Below are positions 31,430 to 42,863 of a DNA stretch of 64,000 bases, in pieces. The stretch is from Ornithodoros turicata (lineage: Eukaryota > Arthropoda > Arachnida > Ixodida > Argasidae). The notes under the pieces were generated by a model. That model had not been told where the DNA came from, ran no database searches, and worked only from the letters and a program-made list of their open reading frames with translations. The translations under genes were made by a program, and so were the position numbers. The DNA is taken from assembly GCF_037126465.1 (NCBI RefSeq), contig NC_088202.1:27760213-27824212 (forward strand), read 5' to 3'. Within the stretch, counting starts at the first letter, position 1. Each line of letters begins with the position of its first letter.

Positions 31430-32335
31430 ACATATTCTTTATTATGTGTATTGTCTTTCTTCTGCATCAGGTTTTTTTCTGGGTTTTTCTCCTTCACACA
31501 GAGTCATAACATAATTCCCGGCACTAATGGCTTTAAAATATTTTCCCTTGTACTTTCGTGTATGGCTATCCTTTGCATGTCTATGCTTGCGTGTAAACTC
31601 CCCACCGCAGGCCGTTGCAAGGAAAAATGCCTGTGAAGCTGGCCCAGTTGTGATGGTAGCATCGCTTGGCTGTATTGGCAGCGTGCATGTCTATACTTGC
31701 ATGTAAACTTCCCACCGCGCAGCTGTTGTAGCGGGAAAAATACGAATCAAGTCAGCCCAGGGTGAAAAATATGAATGAAGTCGGCCCAGGTGTTGTCAGT
31801 GTGCATGAGCCTACTTGTGTGTAAACCGCGCACCGCGCAGCTGTTGTAGTGGGAAAAATACGAATGAAGTCGGCTCAGAGTGAAAAATGTGAATAAAGTC
31901 GGCCCAGGTGTTTTCAGTGCGCATGTCCCTACTTGCGTGTAAACCGCTTACCACACGGCTGTTGTAGAGTGAAACAATTACGAATTAAGTTGGCCCAGGT
32001 TGAAAAATCGCGAATCAAGTTGGCCCAGGTGTGACGGCAAAATCCCTTGGTGTGGTTGCCGGTGTGCATGTCGCTACTTGCATGTAAAGTGGCCCATGCG
32101 CCATCTCAAAAAAATGCGAACGAAGACGGCCCAGGGTGAAAAATGCACAACGATAAGGGCACGCTCAGCCCTTCGGCCAGCTGGTAAGCACCCTGACAGC
32201 CCGTCACCTACGCGCCACTCACCGCGCGCTGGAAAAAATTCGCGAGAGAAGTCGGCCCAGGTTGAAAAATGCGCGACGGTACACGAAGGCCCTCCGCCAA
32301 CGTGCCGACCACCGATCACTTCATAAGAATCTGAT
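31430..32335. repeat. ~115-140-bp repeats carrying a GTCGGCCCAGG box
   Basis: After a copy of the arm block around GGTTTTTCTCCTTCACACAG (31480), units beginning GTGCATGTCTATACTTGCATG recur at about 31684, 31796, 31919 and 32063. Each is followed by CTGTTGTAGCGGGAAAAAT and one or two AAGTCGGCCCAGG boxes. The same order occurs once in each terminal arm (6530-6600 inverted, 38715-38790). This is an amplified piece of the terminus. Confidence 0.75.
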
Positions 32336-32926
32336 TTATTGAGTCATATTGGAATACTCAACTTAGCTTCCCTATTGTGCTTGAAGTAATGTACATCTAT
32401 CAGAACTTTGTCATTAAAACTCCACTATGGTGCTCACGCATAATAATGATAGACTTTTTATAATAAAACTTGTAATTTTGATTGTAACCGTACTGATTAA
32501 AAATATATTCTTTGATTAAATGTGCTACCCTATTTTAGTTCTGATTAATTGAAAACTTGTGTGTATGTTTACCATTAATAAAAATAGTGTGTATGATGTG
32601 TCATACCCCTTCAATGCTATAGCATCATACCTGTAATAAATATAACCTTTGTTACGTGTATCGTATTGTGTTTCTTCTGCTTCATGTTTTTGGCTGGGTT
32701 TTTCTCCTTCACACAGAGTCATAACAAAATTCCCGGCACTAATGACTTTAATAAATATATTTTCACTTGTACTTTTGTGTATAGCTATCTTTTGCATGTC
32801 TATACTTGCATGTAAACCGCCTACTGCACACCTGTTGTAGCGGGATAAAATTTGCAAGTGAAGTCGGCCGAGGCGGAAAAATGGGGAAAGAAGTCGGCCC
32901 AGGTTGAAAAATGTGCGAGGGTAAGC
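32336..32926. repeat. Second internal copy of right-arm sequence
   Basis: 32390-32530 matches 38000-38100 (AACTCCACTATGGTG..., TTTTTATAATAAAACTTGTAATTTTGATTG). 32640-32840 matches 31430-31620 and 38540-38760. It ends with GTCGGCCCAGG boxes at about 32890. Interrupted at 32927 by a hAT-type MITE and resumed at 33684. Confidence 0.7.
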
Positions 32927-33683
32927 CAGGGATGGGCAGTATTTAAATGCATTGTAATTAAAATACCATTTAAAATATAGATACATGTATTTATATTTCG
33001 TATTTAAATACAGACTTGGAAAATGTATTTATAATTATATTTATAATTATATTTAAATACAAATTTTCGCGTATATATTCTTGTAAATACTGTATAAATA
33101 CTCCTAAGCGCAGTGTATACTGACTGATATCTTAAAGTCGCCTCGCATTTGACCTTTCGGGAAGAAGGACGAGCTTGGGGTGCAGTTAGCCGTGCTTGCG
33201 TTAGCATGCGCATGGGACAAACCATTTTAGATGGAAAGTTTTTCACAGTTGTTGCGGATAACGGTCGCGACAACCCGATTACTTTGTTGTATGAAGCATC
33301 TTTGTCAAATTTAATACAAGCATTCGTTCATCGGCACTTGTGGATATGCTGTTCTGCTTTGCGAATCTGATTGTACGACAAAATATGCCTAAAGATGCAG
33401 TCTTCGAGAAACTTCTAATATTAAAATAGCCACGATAGTCTAACAAATAAATGCTATTGTTCGTTGCTGATTTGTTGTTATGATCATCGTTATTTCTGTA
33501 ATTCCAAATGACATTTTCCTCACAGTATTTACGGCAGTAGTTACGGTATTTGAATACTGTATTTATATTTTATTTAAATACTCATGTTCAAAAGTATTTA
33601 TGAAGAGTATTTAAATACCCCTTTCAACAAAGTATTTTGAATTTATATTTAAATACTCAAAAATATATTTATGCCCATCCCTG
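32927..33683. mobile_element. hAT-type MITE, sister of 28761-29950
   Basis: 757 bp between CAGGGATGGGCA and TGCCCATCCCTG. It is flanked by 8-bp words GGGTAAGC (32919-32926) and GGCTAAGC (33684-33691) that differ at one base, an aged target duplication. The ends carry the same TATTTAAATAC-rich subterminal repeats. A central coding trace reads DGKFFTVVADNGRDN on the minus strand side of the family and as MRMGQTILDGKFF on the plus strand. Confidence 0.85.
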
Positions 33684-33691
33684 GGCTAAGC

Positions 33692-33862
33692 CCACGCGCA
33701 GCCCTCCGGCCATGCGCCGCTCACTGGTAAGCGCAGGGACAACCCTCCACCCGAGCGCCGCCCGCCGAACAAGGGAAAAAATATGCGAGCGAAGTCGGCC
33801 CAGACATGTGGGGGTTCCAACCAGGCACCTAGGGTCGAGTCTGACCACCTACCTGTACTACT
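33692..33862. repeat. Second terminus-like sequence ending GTACTACT
   Basis: Arm-like sequence with an AAGTCGGCCCAG box (33795) runs into ACCACCTACCTGTACTACT at 33844-33862. It shares the terminal octamer GTACTACT with the true right end at 38971. It is followed by GTTATT, which is not the AGCGTA duplication, so it looks like the right end of a related element. I found no matching left end with GTTATT. Confidence 0.5.
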
Positions 33863-34219
33863 GTTATTACGCGTATGTGACTTTGTACGTGAGAGATGTA
33901 TCGAATATTTCTTGATACTAAGTGTATGCTCATAGCAGAATAAATATTTACTTGAACAGTATGTGCTTTTCTACGCATTACGTTCGGTCATGAATTCAGC
34001 GGTCCCATCCGCTATGAGTCGGATCCGAGACCACCTAGCAGAGGGGACCACTGAATAAGTTTCATTGTTTTTTTTTTTCATTTCATTTAATGCGCGATTT
34101 CAAGTGGGACCACCATGAAATTGGTTCCACTTTCAACTGGTCCCAGCCACTGGATGGTTCCACACTCCAAGTGGTTCCTGTCCAATAATTTACTTCGAAG
34201 GGCTTACACTCCAGGTTTT
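33863..34219. other. No recognisable feature
   Basis: Contains AATAAATATTTACTTG near 33941 and several GTGGTTCC/TGGTCCC words near 34110-34180. No gene. Confidence 0.4.
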
Positions 34220-37200
34220 TGCCTGGGCGTGGTCCAACTGCTATGTTTTACGAGCAGGATAATTCATCGCATTCCCCTCGAGACCCGGGTGCAGAAGGTT
34301 CGAACAATGAACCGTAAAATGAAGAACTCGATTTTTGCTTCCAGTTCTTGAAGAACATTTCAGGCCAACCATTTCGAGGGCATCCTGACTTCACGAAGGC
34401 GGACATAATGGTGCTAATTATGACGTGTCCGCGTTCAAGATCACGTGGCTACAGTTAGACGGCCTCGTTCAACTCCTCAGCACACTGTTCGGTGCAAATT
34501 TGGACTTGCCAAGGTCGGCGTATCACTTTCGAAAATTGTGGAAATCGTCAGACAACACATACCACTTTCACTGCCAACATTGCTGCGCCTACTTTGGAGA
34601 AAGGATCTGTCGACCCAAAGAATCTGAGAAAAAGAAATGCACTGAGTGCAATACCGAAAATGAAATCGGATCGCTGACCACCGGGTTCTTCACAGTTATC
34701 GGCATCACTTATAAACTAAAAACGATGGTGCACAACTTCTCTGGTGCGTTAGCCGGTACACTAACTATCAGAGGCAGTCCACAAAATCTGAGATGAAACA
34801 TATTGGCGACGGTCGGACATTTAAGTCACTGTACAGGAAAGGGAAGGACGGGGTCCATGACCTGACGCCCCTCATGAACGCCGATGGAAGCCCGACATTC
34901 AAATCATCGCGATTTTCAATTTTGCCGATCCTTGCTGTTGTTAACGAGCTACCACCATTACTGAGATGGCAGAACATAATTATGTGCGGCCTGTGGTATG
35001 GGAAGAGCCATCCTGCAATGCAGTTGTTCCTGAATAAGTTTGTGGACGCCGTCAAAAGTTGCCATAAAGAGCTTGGTAATTGGCTGGCCGTCAGATGAAA
35101 TCTAGCATTCGTCTGCTGTACGCCTGCTTCGACTGCCCCGCAGGGGCTGCTGTAACAAACTCAAAACAGTTCAATGGCCATTTCGGGTGTACCTGGTGCC
35201 TTCATGAAGGGGTCACCAGAAAAGGTAAGTTCCCTACGCAATAAAGGTAAACAGAGGTCACAGGTGAATCTTTTTAGCACACCTACAAGCAAGAATCAGT
35301 GGATACCTACGTCAAAATCACTGGGTTACACTAAGCACTGATCTTCCAGAATCACATGACTGAAAAAAGGGCATGAAGGCTGCTGTCTTGAATGACGCTG
35401 ACTCCAATTAATGCTTCAGGCATTGGCTAGAGTAATTCGGGTACATTTGAGTTCCATATATCTTAGTGTTGACCTACAATCACATTTCTTCAGTTACATG
35501 AAAGGGCGAAGCCCTCTGGATTAGTGCTCTTTGCTGTTTTTGTGTACTGGGTCTTGTTGACTTATTGTCATCACTTCTGTTATTATGATGCTTTTAGTCA
35601 GGAAAAATGAGGTACCCAATGGGAAGTTCACTGCCTCAAGAGCGAACTGCAGCGATGACAGTAGAAGATGGAATACTGGCACTCCAAAGTGGACAGGACT
35701 TTCCCCAAGCAGCACACGATATTGTGTCCATATTGGCTGGTCATTGGCGATACGGGTCCAATATGGGACTTGTTTTGCCAATATGGGGAAAATCCTAGAT
35801 GGGCCCCATATTGCCCAGTGTGAACCAGTATTGGGAAAAGCCTTGCAATATGGGCCCATATTGCCCGTGTACACCCCATATTGACAGAAAATACAGGAAA
35901 TCGTACGCACCCGTGCTGCATAAATGCCTAAGCAGCGCGGCAAGATTGGACGTTGAAGCGTGTGAAATGCCCAATTCAATACGTCGTTACACCCAACAGC
36001 TTCCCGCAGATGATACACATTGTACAAAACAGTCAACATATGTGGCAATCCCACTGTATCACATTTCCCTCGTTTTTTTTCCTTTCGTCTAATAAATGTA
36101 TCCCCCCCCAGGAAGCAGCCGCCATCTTGCTCCGCGATGCTAATGGCAATTGGTTGAACCGACTGAGAGCGAGTGTGGTCGTTTGACCTAAATCACGTGT
36201 CCTACAACTAATGCGCATGCGCGACAGTCGCTTTGGACGTGTCATACGGGCTAAAATGTCGCTGGTTCCTCTAATGCTAACGAAATTGCGGCAGGTCAAG
36301 TAAAAAAGACAAGGTTTCATAGGAAGGGATGTCTCTTCTGTAAAGCTAGGTGCTTTCAATTTACTACAGGCAGTGTCAGTTGCTGAGGCGTATGTCCGTC
36401 ACCGTCACGAAAGTGTTTCGCTCCTTTGTACTCTCGGAGCGGGTTGGAAATTTTTGGTGCACATACTATTGCGATCCCGATGAAGGCTCCTGAGGGATGT
36501 TTGGCATTGCCAGTTCCGTGGGACTGCCTGCATAACACTAGTTGATCCTGCTCGTCGTTTTTAGGGCGAGAACAGTACTATTTTTGAACTGTGGTGTGGG
36601 CAACATTTTGTTTGTCCCATCCTACAGTTGTCAATACCAAGACGGGCATAACACCTGGTCTTCGTTTTTGCGGCAGTGCGGTGTTGTTTTTGTAACGCTA
36701 TGCAACTTGGATCAATAAGATTTGCAGAAATAAAAAACAAACAAAAAGAAGACAGAAGGAATATCAGTGGTGGATATCGAACCGGTTAATGCTTTATTAA
36801 TACACGGGCTCCCCGTTGGCGTTATCACGAAAATATTGGCGCAATATGGGCAAAATGGCCTTGCCAATATGGGCATCCCATATTGCTCCAAGATGGAGCC
36901 TGGTTGCACTCGCCATATTGGTTCATATTGGCAGCTCATATGGGTTCAATATTGGACTAATATTGGCGTGCTGATTGCATGATGGCGTAAAAGGGCCAAC
37001 GGCACTTCGACTTCTGCCACACTTCGACATTGTCTGGGGTGTATCCGTAGGTTACATGCATGCCGTATTGCTGGGTGTGATATGCAACTCACGGAATACG
37101 GGATGCAGTTCACTTCTGGGGAGTGCTACATCGGTGCACCTGCTCAGCTCTCTGTTATTGAAAGTGCACTATGCATGACAAAACCACCGATTTCATTCAC

Positions 37201-37410
37201 TCGTCTTCCACGACCACTGACACAGCGGAAGGACTGGAAGGCTACTGAGTGGAAGAACTGGCTGCCCTTTTATGGACCGCTATCACTGAGGGGTGCTTTG
37301 CCGACAAGTTATCTTGCTTATTTTCAACTCCCCTCTGAGTCAGTGTTTGCCTTGCTGCGAAACACAGTTTCAGTTGAAGGCGTTGCAGTTCAAAGCATCA
37401 CGACGGACTG
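34220..37410 (+). pseudogene. Degenerate second tnp2-like transposase
   Basis: A broken relative of the intact gene at 17873-21026, recognisable in pieces on the plus strand. Pieces: an acidic N-terminal trace (YEQDNSSHSPRDPGAEGS, about 34238); FRGHPDFTKADIMVLIMT (34370); AYHFRKLWKSSDNTYHFHCQHC with CTEC zinc pairs (34520-34660); LTPLMNADGSPTFKSSRF (34862; note NADG where the intact copy has NTDG); IIMCGLWYGKSHPAMQLFLNKF (34977); FNGHFGCTWCLHEG (35171); then, beyond an insertion, ALRLLPHFDIVWGVSVGYMHAV (37000; the D of DYMH is replaced, GYMH) and a TEWKNWLPFYGPLSLRG segment (37247). Several frameshifts and stops and a catalytic-motif change mean it cannot be functional. The C-terminal third is missing. 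Confidence 0.78.
35225..36975. mobile_element. Insertion with clustered CAATATGGG boxes at both ends
   Basis: About 1.75 kb separates two parts of the degenerate transposase and replaces roughly 35-40 codons. Near each end is a cluster of the 8-10-mer CCAATATGGG/CCCATATTGG in both orientations: about 35715-35885 (some ten copies) and 36830-36965 (some ten copies). The middle has no recognisable gene. Paired subterminal clusters of one motif are typical of DNA transposons whose transposase binds repeated sites. Exact ends and TSD could not be fixed, and the first part may be an old intron (GTAAGT at 35225). Confidence 0.55.
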
Positions 37411-37547
37411 ATCCATCTTTGTGTTTTCCTATTGCGTGTAAGGTGTTGTTACTAAGTCCATCAATGACTGCACGCACACCAGAAGAAACGAGGACAATAA
37501 ATCTTATGTTTGGACCTCAACACAGCTGCAGAGTATCTGTAAGGGTT

Positions 37548-38971
37548 GCATATTGTTGGAATAATCGACTTATCTTCCCTATTGCGCTCGAAATGTTCAT
37601 AACTGTCACAAAACAGGCGTACGCCTCCTATCTTCAACAAATCAGTGCAGATATTATTAGAGCTGGTTGTTGGCTAGGAGCGTGCTATGGGGTGAAGTTC
37701 ATTTTTTTACATATTTTCTGTGTTGAATTCATAAAACAAACTAAGGTTTGTAGTGTCTATTAGAATGAAAATTGTATGGTGTTCGATTTGATGAAGTCAC
37801 GAGGATGATTTTATGATAGTTAAGGTGATAGATTATTCTCCTCTGTTGTTTGATGAAGAATATCTTCTTTGATTAAATGTGGTGTTATATATTTTATTTT
37901 CTCTTGTGTTCGTGTTGTTCTTGTCGTTCGTGTCTCATGGTCTTCCAGGGTCTCTGCTGTTCACAATTAATTACATACATCTATCAGAACTTGTAATTAA
38001 AGCTCCACTATGGTGGTCACATATTGGAATATTATACTTTTTATAATAAAACTTGTAATTTTGATTGTAATCGTACTGGTTAAGAATACCTTCTTTGATT
38101 AAATGTTGTGTTATAGATTTTATTTCCTCTTCTGTGCGTGACGTTCTCGTCGTTCGTGTCCCATGGTCTCCCAGGGTCTCTGCTGTTCACAATTAATTAC
38201 ATACATCTATCGCCACTTGTAGTTATAATCCTGTGAGATTCTCTTTCAGATTATTGTTGCTATAATTCAAGTATGATTGTTGATATTAAAATTCTCTTTT
38301 TTCAGATTATCCGGTGTGGTCACAATACTGGATGTATTATTGAATGCGAACATAGTTTCATATTATAATAAGTCATCTTTACGGGTCATTGGTGTGGGGC
38401 TCCGTAAATGAACAATTGGTAAGCAATGTGATGAATGTTGATTTTATGTTTCCTTTCAGAATCTAAGGACTGGATAGATCGAATAAATTATGTATATCTT
38501 TACACGTACTGTCCGGTGTTTTTATTCTGTTACAGGTCGTGAAGGTTTTCCGGCTGGGTTTTTCTCCTTCACCTGATTGGCATCACAATTGGCACCACTA
38601 TTGGCATTGCAATTCCCAGCACTATCGGCTTTACAATTGGCAATAGAATTGGCATAAATATATTTCACTTGTAAATAAATATATTTTCACTTGTACTTAT
38701 GCATGGCTAACCTTTGCATGTCTATACTTGCATGTAAACTGCACACCTGTTGTAGCAGAAAAAATTTGTGACTGAAGTCGGCCCAGGCTGAAAGCTAGTG
38801 TACGATAAGCGCCCGCGCAGTCCTCCCCCGCCGATAAGCGCGCGGACAATCCTCCGCACACGCGCCGCGCGGGAAAAAATACGCGAAGGACTAAGGGGTC
38901 AACGGCACAGGGTCCAGGGGTCCAGGTTGCTAACTAACCACCACTAGAGTTCGCCATGACTACGTACTACT
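37548..38971 (-). repeat. Right terminal inverted arm of the 32.7-kb element
   Basis: Matches 6309-8680 in reverse complement, from ATTGTTGGAATAATCGACT (about 37549) to the terminal GTACTACT. It differs from the left arm by lacking the retroposon and the hAT-type MITE, and by carrying a direct duplication of about 230 bp. Confidence 0.8.
37862..38225. repeat. ~230-bp direct duplication in the right arm
   Basis: TTCTTTGATTAAATGT... to CACAATTAATTACATACATC occurs at about 37867-37985 and again at 38092-38210, offset about 228 bp. The left arm has only one copy, so the duplication arose in this arm. Confidence 0.75.
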
Positions 38972-38977
38972 AGCGTA
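38972..38977. repeat. 6-bp target-site duplication (right)
   Basis: AGCGTA, identical to 6303-6308; LINE A endonuclease sequence resumes at 38978. Confidence 0.8.
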
Positions 38978-39910
38978 ACAGTGTTTAAAATATTTTAGGA
39001 GAGATTCATTTGTTCAAAACTATCGTGTAATGGAGATGTAACATTTTGGTCTAGGTTTAAATCACCGGCAAGAAATATCCTATAGTAATTATCTTCCTCA
39101 AAGGAAAAATGTTTTCCAACAGACGTTACAAAATTGCCTATGTTCCCATTTGGTGGACGGTACATAACACAAAAAAGTAATTTATCTTTCACTACTGTTA
39201 ACATTTCATAATTTCCGGTTGTAAGGGAAAAATCTGTGAGAACTGTACATGTGCCTTGTCCGCGATGTACCTGGATAGAAACACTTCCACCTCGTCTATT
39301 TGGTCTATTTAAGAAAAAATGTTGGTAGTCCGGTAGCATGAACATACAAGAACTTTCATTGTACCAGGTTGCGGACAACATAACCACATCAAACTGAAGT
39401 CAGTCTCAAACAATGCATACAGTTCATCGAATTTGTTCGATGATGAACGACAATCTAAACGAAATATACTAAAACATTTTCTAAACCTGTTGCAATGCAG
39501 CGCGAAATTGTCAGCTAAAAAAGTGTTCTGAACACCGATGTGCCTCCTGAGAACAGATTATGTATAGAAAGATACTAACTACAAAACGATTTAAGATCTT
39601 CAATATGGGAGATGACAGGGGGTGTCACGTTCTCGCGCACTCTTACATACACTTTCGCGTTCCTAGTCCATGCCTGATGAATTTGCCGTCTTTTTTCAGC
39701 GACACAGCTGCGCCGAGTATTCGCTTTAAAGATAGACACAGATGTTCATTGATAAATATCGGCAGTTGGCCTGAGATATTGATATCTGCACATCTGATTC
39801 GCCTTGAACGCGCTTTTTCAATCACGTCATCCCTTTTCAGTCTGGATTTGAACTGTACTATAATATTTCTGGAATCGGTGTTTTTGGTGTGTTGGTGTTG
39901 ATGTTAAAAA
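38978..39910 (-). pseudogene. LINE A 5' part: ORF1 C-terminus and endonuclease N-terminal half
   Basis: Minus strand from about 39901: an ORF1 C-terminal segment with KARSRRIRCADINISGQLPI, then FINEHLCLSLKRILGAAV, then a non-coding spacer. ORF2 endonuclease follows: NKFDELYALFETDF, then (after a frameshift near 39390) VVMLSATWYNESS, NRRGGSVSIQVHRG, LLFCVMYRPPNGNIGNF, FLAGDLNLDQNVTS and FEQMNLS. It stops at the 32.7-kb insertion and continues at 6302 with LTLPTRITA. The 5' end is truncated near 39910, where LINE B sequence begins. Confidence 0.8.
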
Positions 39911-42060
39911 TACTAGGGAGAAGTTGACTTCGTCACATGACAAATTCAGCTACACCCGTAGGGGTACAAAGGGTCCACATAGGTGGTGCATATGAGAAGT
40001 GTACCGTGGACGATGGCACGCAGCTTTTTAGACGGGAGACTGCAGCTCCGAAGGTAGACGAGGAGCAGTTCGACTCGATAGACTGGAGGTAATGTGATTG
40101 GTGCCGGGTGAGAAATCGCGTGTAGGTACGGAGTGTCTCTCTGTCCCGCAGCACATGCGCCGGCGGTTCCTTCGCTTCAGCTAAGACGGAGTATGTCTCA
40201 GTGGTCCTAGGAACTCGTAGGCATACTCAGAGACTACGTGCTTGGATCCGTAGGAGTTCCATCACTCCGTTTTTACTGAGGTCATGTAGGGCCTGCCAGC
40301 TGTACCTTAGGGTTCCTATTATAAGGGACCAGTGTAGCTGAAGTAGGTCAGCACACGTCAACCCCCAGGACGCTCCAGCGACGTGTCGTAGCACGTTGGT
40401 ATAGTTGTTGGTTTTGGTCAAAATTGACTTGAGGTGTGTGGCGGCCCGTGTGTGATGACGAAGACGTGCCTCTGCTGCCACGCGCTACGGCGCTGGCACG
40501 GCAGTTCTACCGGCACCGTTCTAGCGTGAGGCCACGACCATCTGCCCGCTGGGACATTCCATCATCGCCGGTCAGGACGCATGTAGAGGAACACCACCTC
40601 CTCTACAGGTGTTTCGACCATGTCAACCCTCTGTCTATGATGATGCCCAAGTATTTATAACGCGGGACAAACTTCAGCGGTAGGCCCCCAACATGTAGAG
40701 GGTACTTGCTAAAAGAACGGCGCATAAAAGTCATGGCTACCGTTTTGCTTGGTGAGATCGAGAGCCCGCGGTCGGCGAGGTAGGATACAATAGTGTCTAG
40801 AGCGGTCTGTAGACGTTGTTGGATCGTATCGCGGCGGGCAGCTGAGGTCCAGATGCAGACGTCGTCAGCATATATTATGTGGATGTGTTCACGTAACTGT
40901 AAGGGGAGTGAAGCATTAATGATGTTGAAGAGCAGTGGACTGAGTACGCTTCCTTGTGGAACGCCACGGTGAACGGGATATGTGGTCGTGTCTCCCTCTG
41001 AAGTGCGCACAAATAGGAACCGATCAGAGAGGAAATCTTGGATCCATAATAGCGGCCGATCCCCTATTCCAGCCTCTTTGAGTGTGGCGACGATGACGCT
41101 GTGCAGCACGCTGTCGTACGCCTTCATCACGTCGAGGAAAACACCAGCTGTTAGCTGTTCTTCAGTCCGAGCTTGCTGGACGCTGGAGACAAGGTCTATG
41201 ACATTATCTATCGCCGATCTTTCTTGGCGAAATCCTGCCATGACTTCTGGGAAATAGGCCCTGGTTTCAAAATACCAGTTTAAGCGTGAGTGGATCATGC
41301 GCTCCATGATTTTGCCTATGTAGCTGGTAAGGGCTATTGGGCGAAACGAGCCGAGTTTGTGCGTCGACTTTCCTGGTTTTAAGATGGGAATTACCATGCC
41401 GGTTTTGTATTGCCAACTGTAGGATGGGACAAGCGTAAGCTTGCCCACATCACGGTTTTCCATGGACTCGGAACAGTTTTCGTGCACCAAGATTGGTTGA
41501 TTATATTGAGGAGTGTTTTTCGTCAACTGATTAGGAGGTTTTGAATGGCTTTATGTGTGACCTGATCTGCCCTCAGGGAGGTGTGCATTCCGGAGTGTTG
41601 TACTGCAGAGTCAAGCTCTTTGATCGTAAAGAAAACATCTACAGACGGTTCATCCGATGACTCGAGTACGATGGGAATGTCTTTTGCAGCTGCCAGTATG
41701 TGATTAAGAGTTGCAGTTAGGCGAGCACAGTACTCCTCCGCGATCTGTAGCTCTGTGCTTCCCGCAGCTAACGATAGCGATTGGAATGGCTGCCTCTGAA
41801 TCACAGGTGCAGAGAGACCTTTGAGCATGGACCAAATCGGAGAGAGGGGTGTGCGGGGAGAGAGGGACGACGCAAAGTTCCTCCAATGGTCGCGTGCAAA
41901 ACAAATGCAAATAAATTGCATAAATGTCTATGGACTACCTTTTGAATTCGTTTGGCGTCTGTCCAGCGAATTGGAAGGCCGGAGCGCCGGCGGAGGGCAC
42001 GAAGCTTCTCGTATCATCGCATCTGACAAGAGTAATGCTGCCTCGTCAGCGCTTGTGACA
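39911..42060 (-). pseudogene. LINE B fragment: reverse transcriptase of I/R1/Jockey-like element
   Basis: Minus strand. The upstream part (41921-41523) is the pre-RT region, including PSVDVFFTIKELDSAVQHSG. It is joined after a frameshift to the RT: WQYKTGMVIPILKPGKSTH, FRPIALTSYIGKIMERMIHS, AGFRQERSAIDNVIDL, GVFLDVMKAYDSVLHSVIV, RGVPQGSVLSPLLFN (about 40940) and the catalytic YADD in IIYADDVCIWTS (about 40860). It ends with RYKYLGIIIDRGLTWSKHL. The post-RT part (40600-39930) is broken into several frames. Neither endonuclease nor a 3' UTR is seen, so it is truncated at both sides. Its motif spellings differ from LINE A and D. Confidence 0.82.
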
Positions 42061-42863
42061 TTTATTCAGGGGTATGCGTTGGAGTCAGTCTATTAGGACC
42101 ATGTAATTCACTATGCGGTAATTCACTACGTGAACCTGTGATTTTAGATTTTGGCCTTTGGCCGATAGTTATCGCGAAAGTGTGTGTGTGGGGGTTCTCT
42201 TTTATAATCTGTGTTTTTAACTGGTACCGAGTGAGATATTTCTACGTCATCTGCCGTTATGGACTCATTGATAGCAACACCGATTGGTGTTTGTTGTCTG
42301 TTTACGCAATGTATTGTGGATTTTGCTTACATTTTCACCCTGAAAAATAACAAAATAAGATAAGGAGAAATAATTGAAAATTTTCACACAATCACCCTCG
42401 CACATACCTGCTCCATCTCTATTTCTTCTTTGCTTGTTTTCTCTGCGCCTCTCTCTCCGTTCCGTATAGCGTTTCGCGCATGATATCCGAAGAGGCTATT
42501 CTGCAAGCCCATAAACTTAGTGTAATAATTAAGATATTCCGTATTACTTCTTAATTATCATATTACTTACAGTGCAGTTTATCAAAATGCACGTTCAGAC
42601 CAGGTCACTACAACTACTTGTTGAAGTTCATGAGTCACAAGAACTGCTCGAATGTGTAAGTACTACCTAACATCGGCAGAGGCAGCACTACATCGAGCAA
42701 GGGTAAACAAGGCTTGAAAACCTGGTTTCTTTCCGAATTCTTCATTATTGGTCCTCAAGAACAACTTTACTTTAATCGCCACCGGCGGTGTTCTACCATG
42801 TTCCAGTTTCTACTACCCTGACTCAACCCAATGCCAGTCTTCATACAATGGATCCATACAAAT
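42061..42863. other. No recognisable gene
   Basis: AT-rich, non-coding. It contains short repeats (GTAATTCACTA at about 42103 and 42117) and a GTGTGTGTGGGGG run near 42180. It separates LINE B from the satellite array. Confidence 0.5.

Larger units (their letters stand above)
6309..38971. mobile_element. 32.7-kb composite inverted-repeat element (Maverick/Polinton-like ends)
   Basis: Both ends read AGTAGTAC inward, then TAGTCATGGCGAACTCTAG, and remain about 90% alike in inverted orientation for the first 100 bp. Homology then continues, with interruptions, for over 1 kb. The ends are flanked by AGCGTA duplications and sit inside LINE A endonuclease coding sequence. A 6-bp TSD, 5'-AG termini, long TIRs and a size in the tens of kb are what is known of Maverick/Polinton elements. 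I could not find a protein-primed DNA polymerase B, retroviral-type integrase, packaging ATPase or capsid gene. It may be a gutted or non-autonomous derivative, or another superfamily with 6-bp TSDs. About half of its length is later insertions: LINE D, the BEN/tnp2 transposon, MITEs and probably the degenerate tnp2 gene. Confidence 0.7.

Noticed and set aside
6309..38971. Calling the large element a proven Polinton/Maverick or an integrated virus
   Set aside because: The TSD, AG ends and size fit, but no polymerase, integrase, ATPase, protease or capsid gene could be recognised, so only 'Polinton-like ends' is claimed.
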